From: an uncultured Lachnospiraceae bacterium
GTDB taxonomy: Bacteria; Bacillota; Clostridia; Lachnospirales; Lachnospiraceae
Direction of reading: 5' to 3'
Assembly: GCA_910578085.1 (NCBI GenBank)
Contig: CAJTPM010000071.1
Span: forward strand, 1 to 10,388
Length of the DNA stretch: 10,388 bases
Part shown: one piece after another, positions 6,312 through 10,388 of the stretch
Position numbering within the stretch: the stretch's first letter is position 1
How the letters are laid out: the number at the start of each line of letters is the position of its first letter
Translations under genes and position numbers: made by a program
The notes under the pieces: model-generated
Database searches by the model: none
What the model was told of the DNA's origin: nothing
Seen by the model: only the letters and a program-made list of their open reading frames with translations

Positions 6312-6796
6312 ACAAATATCCCTATTATTTTCTGAATAAAGTTATAAAGCATATTATGCTCATACAAAAAATTCAAAAACAGGTTTGCCCTGATTAACTC
6401 CACCAGAGGCTGTCCATTCACCGGGATCCGCAGACAGCCAATCACTGCAAAAGCCACCCATATTACTGCAGTGGCCTCCACGATGCCTGCAAGCAGCCCC
6501 AGAAATTTGTTGAGTCCGTTTAAAAGCGGCAGCTTTGCAATCAGTCCCAGTGAACAGAACACCAGCCGGATCAATTTCCTGGCTATTAAAATAACCAGTA
6601 AAATAATAGCCGATACCAGAAAACCGATCAGATTTTTCCCCAGTGCAGATTCAAACACGACGATGCCCGCCACTACTGCAAAAGAAACGATCACGATATC
6701 AGCCAGGTTCCCTACCTCATCAATCATTCCGTTACGGGATCCGCTGAAAACCCGCCATATGTAAATCAAAACAACTATACCTAAGATGATATACAT
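6308..6796 (-). CDS. CvpA-family integral membrane protein
   Basis: From the chosen ATG this is a 162-residue protein with four hydrophobic helices (about 1-15, 31-49, 56-78 and 101-121). It contains the family-like segment LPLLNGLNKFLGLLAGIVEA (89-108). CvpA proteins are small inner-membrane proteins, named for colicin V production in E. coli and linked to envelope integrity; the molecular role is poorly defined. The start is uncertain. A GTG at 6884-6886 overlaps the DUF5711 stop by 4 bp (GTGA) and would add 30 mostly polar residues. The ATG at 6794-6796 places the first helix at the N-terminus as is usual in CvpA, with AAAGGA about 10 nt upstream, but leaves an 86-bp gap in an otherwise tight operon. 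The 3' end overlaps the regulator start by 4 bp. Confidence 0.82.
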   Translation of the reverse strand: MYIILGIVVLIYIWRVFSGSRNGMIDEVGNLADIVIVSFAVVAGIVVFESALGKNLIGFLVSAIILLVILIARKLIRLVFCSLGLIAKLPLLNGLNKFLGLLAGIVEATAVIWVAFAVIGCLRIPVNGQPLVELIRANLFLNFLYEHNMLYNFIQKIIGIFV

Positions 6797-6882
6797 TCCG
6801 TCTTTTTCCTTTATTTCTGTACGCAGCAGGTCAGGTGACCATGCTGCATAAGTGAAATACCCATAGTTTCCTGCAGGATATT

Positions 6883-8061
6883 TCACTTCAATTCCACCGT
6901 ATCAACAGACTCCTGATTCACCAGCGTAAACCTGCCAACGGAATCCCCGGGAATCAAAAGGCTGATACTCGTATTCATTATTCCATGATATTTCTCCACG
7001 CCGGACAGATTATAAATACTGCATTCCGTCTCCCCATAAATATAGACATTTTCACCTTTTATAATCACATTCCTGTACTCCAGATCAAATCCCTGGCTCA
7101 AATGTTTTTCTCCGTTGCTGTCATACACGGTGATCATATATTTATGGTTGCCGGTAGTGTCATATGTCACCAGCGCCACATATGTATCATTGTGGTAAAC
7201 AGAACGTACCTCATCCTCCAGAAGTACCTCAAACTTGCTTACCGGCTTCTGTGCCCCTTCATAAAAGGCCAGTCTGTCATCCGCCATAGCGTAGGCCAGC
7301 TCAGACGTCATAAAACACACATGGGGAACCACTGCCGGATAATCATACCCGCTCATATAATTGTCCACCTCATTCTGCCCCACCTCGCCGAAATTATAGA
7401 ATGCCACACTTGACTTTACCGTTCCCTCATCCTCTGCCAGAAAAGATATCATGGCCAGATTATTGTTGGGTGAAAGGGAAATGTCTATAGGGTAACCAAA
7501 CTGGCTCATTGTCGTCTTAATGCGAACTGCCACTTCACCCTTACTGTTATACAGATATATCCATGTAACATCAGAGTCATCCAGCACTGCTGCCACAACA
7601 CCGGTCTGTGCTACTGCGAGCGCCCGGATCGGCATATTAGTAGCAATCTCCCCAAGAATGCCCTGTGTATTCATTACATATATCTTTCTCCCATTATAAT
7701 CGCCAAAGGCTACCGTGCTATTACAGACGGTCACAACAGGATCCTGCATCTCGAAGGTTTCATTCCAGACCGGCTTCCCTTTTATATCGAAACAACTTGC
7801 GCCGTCGTTGCTGTAGGTCAGAATATGATCTCCCAGCACAATCGTTTTTGCATTGGCTGCCACATCTCTGGCATTGCTCTCCGTCACCACATACTCCGTA
7901 TACACCCGATTTTTCTGGCTGATCCAGAGTGCCGCCGCCACTGCCACTATAACCACAAAAACCAGGCTGCCCTGGTACAGCCTGTGCAGTCGGTATTTTA
8001 CAATTTTATCCGAATAGTGTTCTCTTTTTAGCCCCTCCGATGCCTCTTTTTTTCCAAACAT
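6883..8061 (-). CDS. DUF5711-like membrane-anchored beta-rich protein
   Basis: This 392-residue protein has a basic cytoplasmic N-terminus, one membrane helix (about 31-47, GSLVFVVIVAVAAALW) and a long extracytoplasmic region of repeated beta-strand units. Patterns such as TIVLGDHILTYSNDGASCFD, VAVAQTG-type strands and NVYIYGETECSIYNLSG suggest a WD40/PQQ-like beta-propeller. Length and layout match what I recall as DUF5711 in Lachnospiraceae, found beside CvpA-like genes. No catalytic residues are recognised, so a scaffold or binding role at the envelope is the most that can be inferred. The ATG at 8059-8061 (MFGKK) is chosen because AGGCGG lies just upstream; a TTG at 8085 would overlap the epimerase gene. 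It starts 11 bp after that gene ends. Confidence 0.75.
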   Translation of the reverse strand: MFGKKEASEGLKREHYSDKIVKYRLHRLYQGSLVFVVIVAVAAALWISQKNRVYTEYVVTESNARDVAANAKTIVLGDHILTYSNDGASCFDIKGKPVWNETFEMQDPVVTVCNSTVAFGDYNGRKIYVMNTQGILGEIATNMPIRALAVAQTGVVAAVLDDSDVTWIYLYNSKGEVAVRIKTTMSQFGYPIDISLSPNNNLAMISFLAEDEGTVKSSVAFYNFGEVGQNEVDNYMSGYDYPAVVPHVCFMTSELAYAMADDRLAFYEGAQKPVSKFEVLLEDEVRSVYHNDTYVALVTYDTTGNHKYMITVYDSNGEKHLSQGFDLEYRNVIIKGENVYIYGETECSIYNLSGVEKYHGIMNTSISLLIPGDSVGRFTLVNQESVDTVELK

Positions 8062-8072
8062 AATTCCGCCTT

Positions 8073-9122
8073 TTACTCGTAACAAAACTGGTATACCGTA
8101 CTGGACACATACTGTCTGTCCGGTCCGAACATCACGTCCGGAAAGTTTTCTTTATGGATCCCATCCGGGAAATACTGTGTTTCCAGCGCAAGTCCGTATC
8201 TGTTGTGGTATTTTGTCCCCAGCTTGCCATCCTGATCTCCCAGAAAATTTCCGGCATAAAACTGCAGGCCAGGCAGCGTCGTATATACCTTCATCACTCT
8301 GCCTGTCCCCGGCGCGGTGACCTTAGCCACAAGCTGAAGCTGGCCGTCCACATCGTCCAAAACCCAGTTATGATCATAGCCTCCCCCCAGCTTCAGCTGC
8401 TCAAAGTCGGCTCCGATTTCCTGACCAATGGTCTTTGGCTCCGTAAAGTCCATCGGCGTTCCCTTTACAGACGCTATTTCTCCTGTGGGAATGGAACCCT
8501 CCGCTACAGGCGTATAATACGACGCCTTCAGCCAGAGTACATGATCCTCTATGCTGCCGCCATCCTGACCTCTTAAATTAAAATAACTGTGGTTCGTAGG
8601 ATTTAAAATGGTCCGTCTGTCGCTGATGAAATGATAGTCGATGCGCAGCCCGTTCTCCTCAGTCACCGTATAGATGATCTCCAGTTTTTTATTCCCTGGA
8701 AATCCCATAGCGCCGTCCTCATCCTGCAGAAACAGTCTGATACTGTTTACGCCTTCCTCCACATCAAATATCCGCACATGATAACCGTTTTCTTTGTCGC
8801 TGTGCAGATTGTTTTCGTTTTCATTGACAGGGATCTGATATTCCACACCGTCAATCGTGAATTTCCCTCCGCCGATCCGGTTCGCACTGGGTCCAATGGC
8901 TGCCCCCAGAAAGCCCGCGTTCTCATAATATGGCATCAGATCATCATGTCCGAGTACCACATCCGCCAGTTTTCCATTCCCGTCCGGCACCCATAACTCC
9001 CGGATAATTCCGCCATAGTTCAGAATTTTGGCATACATGCCGTTCTTATTTTTAATACAGTACTCGTATACCGCTTTTTTCGTTTTTTTATCTGTTCCGA
9101 AAACTTTTTTTGTGATACTCAT
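8073..9122 (-). CDS. galM: Aldose 1-epimerase (galactose mutarotase)
   Basis: This 349-residue cytoplasmic enzyme interconverts alpha and beta anomers of galactose and other aldoses, feeding the Leloir pathway. Family signatures are all present. These are the sugar-binding ANRI (80-83), NNLHSD with His107, the general-acid His178 in NPTNHSYFNL, Asp250 in GGYDHNWVL, and the general-base Glu314 in LALETQYFPD. Length is normal and no signal peptide is seen. The ATG at 9120-9122 is preceded by AGGAGGG a few nt upstream and starts 11 bp after the recR stop. No other galactose gene is in the window, so the enzyme seems to be carried along in a housekeeping operon. Assignment to galactose rather than another aldose is by family convention. 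Confidence 0.93.
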   Translation of the reverse strand: MSITKKVFGTDKKTKKAVYEYCIKNKNGMYAKILNYGGIIRELWVPDGNGKLADVVLGHDDLMPYYENAGFLGAAIGPSANRIGGGKFTIDGVEYQIPVNENENNLHSDKENGYHVRIFDVEEGVNSIRLFLQDEDGAMGFPGNKKLEIIYTVTEENGLRIDYHFISDRRTILNPTNHSYFNLRGQDGGSIEDHVLWLKASYYTPVAEGSIPTGEIASVKGTPMDFTEPKTIGQEIGADFEQLKLGGGYDHNWVLDDVDGQLQLVAKVTAPGTGRVMKVYTTLPGLQFYAGNFLGDQDGKLGTKYHNRYGLALETQYFPDGIHKENFPDVMFGPDRQYVSSTVYQFCYE

Positions 9123-9133
9123 AAGCCCTCCTG

Positions 9134-9730
9134 TTATAGTTCCACTCTGCCTTCCAGCGCCCGCAGTAACGTCACCTCATCAATATTTTCCAGATCGCCG
9201 CCTACCGGCACGCCGCTGGCGATCCTTGTCACTTTGATGCCCGTTGGTTTGATCAGTTTGCTGATGTACATCGCCGTGGTCTCTCCCTCCAGAGAAGAGT
9301 TCGTGGCGATGATCACTTCCTCAATATCACCTTCCAGGCGCACCATCAGTTCTTTCAGCCGGATGTCCCCCGGACCGATCCCAAGCATCGGTGAGATACA
9401 GCCATGGAGTACATGGTAGACTCCCTCATACTTCCCGGTCTTCTCATAAGCCGCCAGATCCCTGGGATTTTCCACCACCATGATCACCCTGTGGTTCCTG
9501 TGGGGATTCTCACAGATCGGACAGCTCTCCGTATCCGTCAGCGTGAAGCACTCCTTACAGTAACGCACATTCTCTCTGGCCTCCGTCAGCGTTTTCGCCA
9601 ACCTGTTCACTCGGTCCTTCGGCATATTGATAATATAGAAAGCCAGCCGCCCGGCGGACTTTTCTCCGATGCCCGGCAGGGAAGCCAGCTCCTCGATCAG
9701 TTTATTGATATTGCCGCTGTAGAGTTCCAT
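9134..9730 (-). CDS. recR: Recombination mediator protein RecR
   Basis: This 198-residue protein has the full RecR layout. It starts with an N-terminal helix-hairpin-helix (about 10-30, LASLPGIGEKSAGRLAF). A four-cysteine zinc finger follows (Cys58, Cys61, Cys70, Cys73). Next come a Toprim domain (about 81-175) with VVENPRDLAAYEKTG, LGIGPGDIRLKEL and IIATNSSLEGETTAMYIS, and a C-terminal GVPVGGDLENIDEVTL. RecR acts with RecO (and RecF) to load RecA on SSB-coated single-stranded DNA during gap and break repair. The ATG at 9728-9730 overlaps the ybaB stop by one base (TGATG), the usual coupling of this pair. Length matches the family. Confidence 0.98.
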   Translation of the reverse strand: MELYSGNINKLIEELASLPGIGEKSAGRLAFYIINMPKDRVNRLAKTLTEARENVRYCKECFTLTDTESCPICENPHRNHRVIMVVENPRDLAAYEKTGKYEGVYHVLHGCISPMLGIGPGDIRLKELMVRLEGDIEEVIIATNSSLEGETTAMYISKLIKPTGIKVTRIASGVPVGGDLENIDEVTLLRALEGRVEL

Positions 9731-10071
9731 CAGAAAGACAGGCCCCCCGTCATTTTCCCCATCAACTCGCCATTTGCAGCGTCCGCCTGTTTTAAGGCTT
9801 CATTCACCGCTGCCATGATCATATCTTCCAGTGTCTCAATATCTTCCGGATCCACGGCTTCCTCGGAAAGTTTTATCTTTGTGAGCTCCTTTTTACCGGT
9901 CACAGTGACCTCCACCGCGCCGCCGCCGGCTTTCGCCGTAAATTCCTTTGTCTCCAACTCTTTCTGGCTCTCTTCCAACTGGCGCTGCATTCTCTGCGCC
10001 TGTTTCATCAGGTTGTTCATATTTCCCGGCATTCCCATCATACCGCCCGGATATCCGCCTCTCTTTGCCAT
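9730..10071 (-). CDS. ybaB: YbaB/EbfC-family nucleoid-associated protein
   Basis: This 113-residue DNA-binding protein forms dimers thought to act in nucleoid organisation. Its Gly/Met-rich N-terminus is followed by a long helix rich in Gln, Arg and Glu (about 18-43, MNNLMKQAQRMQRQLEESQK). The conserved core AGGGAVEVTVTGKKELTKIK comes next, then a C-terminal helix (LEDMIMAAVNEALKQA) ending in the characteristic GGLSF. The ATG at 10069-10071 is chosen because GGAGG lies 6 nt upstream. An in-frame ATG at 10092 would put that ribosome binding site inside the coding region. It directly precedes recR. In many Firmicutes dnaX lies immediately upstream, but no dnaX is visible in the 317 bp to the right edge. 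Confidence 0.96.
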   Translation of the reverse strand: MAKRGGYPGGMMGMPGNMNNLMKQAQRMQRQLEESQKELETKEFTAKAGGGAVEVTVTGKKELTKIKLSEEAVDPEDIETLEDMIMAAVNEALKQADAANGELMGKMTGGLSF

Positions 10072-10388
10072 CTTTTCCCTCCATCTGATCATTGTCTGTC
10101 TGCACAGCTTTTCATTATCTTTGCATATGATGATTCTACCGCAAAATCACGTTTTCGTAAACCTCAAATCTTATCTGAATGGGATAAGAATTACTTTTCA
10201 GTGTCAGGAAAAGCATCCGTGCCGTATAACAATTGCGCACAATTCACGTATGTGCAACAACCGGCAGATTTATTGACGGTATCATTTGAAACGTCTATTG
10301 TTAAAACAAATCATTCATCAGATAACAAAAATCTAATGATCTCTCGGAATTCTGATTGATCCTGCCAGCGAAACTCTGGCATTGGACT
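10072..10388. other. Upstream region of ybaB, apparently non-coding
   Basis: No convincing gene was found here. At the right edge one minus-strand frame is open for 25 codons to a TGA at 10311-10313 (10311-10388, reading PEFRWQDQSEFREIIRFLL). It could be the C-terminus of an upstream gene, but a second frame is open equally far. The region otherwise holds a candidate promoter (10133-10161), a 7-bp dyad beside it (10169-10189), a near-palindrome AATTGCGCACAATT (10231-10244) and a small TGCCAG/CTGGCA hairpin (10363-10381). Confidence 0.5.
10133..10161 (-). promoter_or_regulatory. Candidate sigma-A promoter for the ybaB-recR operon
   Basis: On the minus strand the -35 box is TTTACG (10156-10161, 4 of 6), the spacer is 17 bp, and the -10 box is TAGAAT (10133-10138, 5 of 6). 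This gives a leader of roughly 55 nt before the chosen ybaB ATG. A dyad TCTTATC/GATAAGA (10169-10175 and 10183-10189) lies 7 bp upstream of the -35 box and may be a regulator site. The match is moderate and the region is AT-rich, so chance similarity is possible. Confidence 0.45.

Noticed and set aside
9404..10276. A 290-codon plus-strand open frame
   Set aside because: It is antisense to recR and ybaB, which have complete family motifs. No ribosome binding site or recognisable domain was seen.
10311..10388. Possible C-terminus of an upstream gene on the minus strand
   Set aside because: Only 25 codons are visible and another frame is open just as far, so coding cannot be supported; mentioned within the intergenic entry only.
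1..10388. CRISPR array, tRNA, rRNA or known riboswitch
   Set aside because: No regularly spaced repeats, no cloverleaf candidates and no recognised riboswitch core were seen in the gaps; covariance-model searches were not possible here.

Overview
The window looks like a chromosomal segment from a mid-GC Firmicute of class Clostridia, most likely Lachnospiraceae. This rests on the ybaB-recR pair, AGGAGG-type ribosome binding sites, a DUF5711-like protein beside a CvpA-family protein, and the style of the two-component/ABC cassette. The genus cannot be fixed from sequence alone. Every convincing gene lies on the minus strand, so the order of transcription runs from high to low coordinates.

Right part (10388 to 5628): after about 300 bp of mostly non-coding DNA with a plausible promoter (10133-10161) comes a tightly packed run of genes: ybaB (nucleoid-associated protein), recR (recombinational repair), an aldose 1-epimerase, a DUF5711-like membrane-anchored beta-rich protein, a CvpA-family membrane protein, an OmpR-type response regulator and, continuing to 4325, its histidine kinase. 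Gaps are from about 11 bp down to 1-4 bp overlaps, except before the preferred CvpA start. A signalling pair is therefore embedded at the end of a housekeeping operon.

Middle part (4324 to 1036): a 246-bp gap separates the kinase from an ABC ATPase and an FtsX/MacB-type permease whose genes overlap by 17 bp. The gap holds a 16-bp perfect palindrome containing TTACA-N4-TGTAA, the pattern described for BceR-like regulators. Two further TGTAA half-sites lie 21 and 22 bp away on the same strand, and a -10-like box and a leader hairpin follow. The simplest reading is that the regulator encoded just upstream switches on the transporter, as in antimicrobial-peptide sensing and resistance modules. 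The kinase and permease do not have the classic BceS/BceB architecture.

Left part (1035 to 1): the gap after the permease is packed with four inverted repeats. One is a perfect 20-bp dyad whose 8-nt loop carries AGGAGG and whose downstream arm carries a GTG start for a 26-codon basic mini-ORF. Beyond it is a frame-broken gene of unknown family (about 167-779). Next is a good sigma-A-type promoter firing leftwards out of the window (101-129), with an 11-bp dyad across its predicted start. No tRNA, rRNA, CRISPR array, complete insertion sequence or recognised riboswitch was seen.
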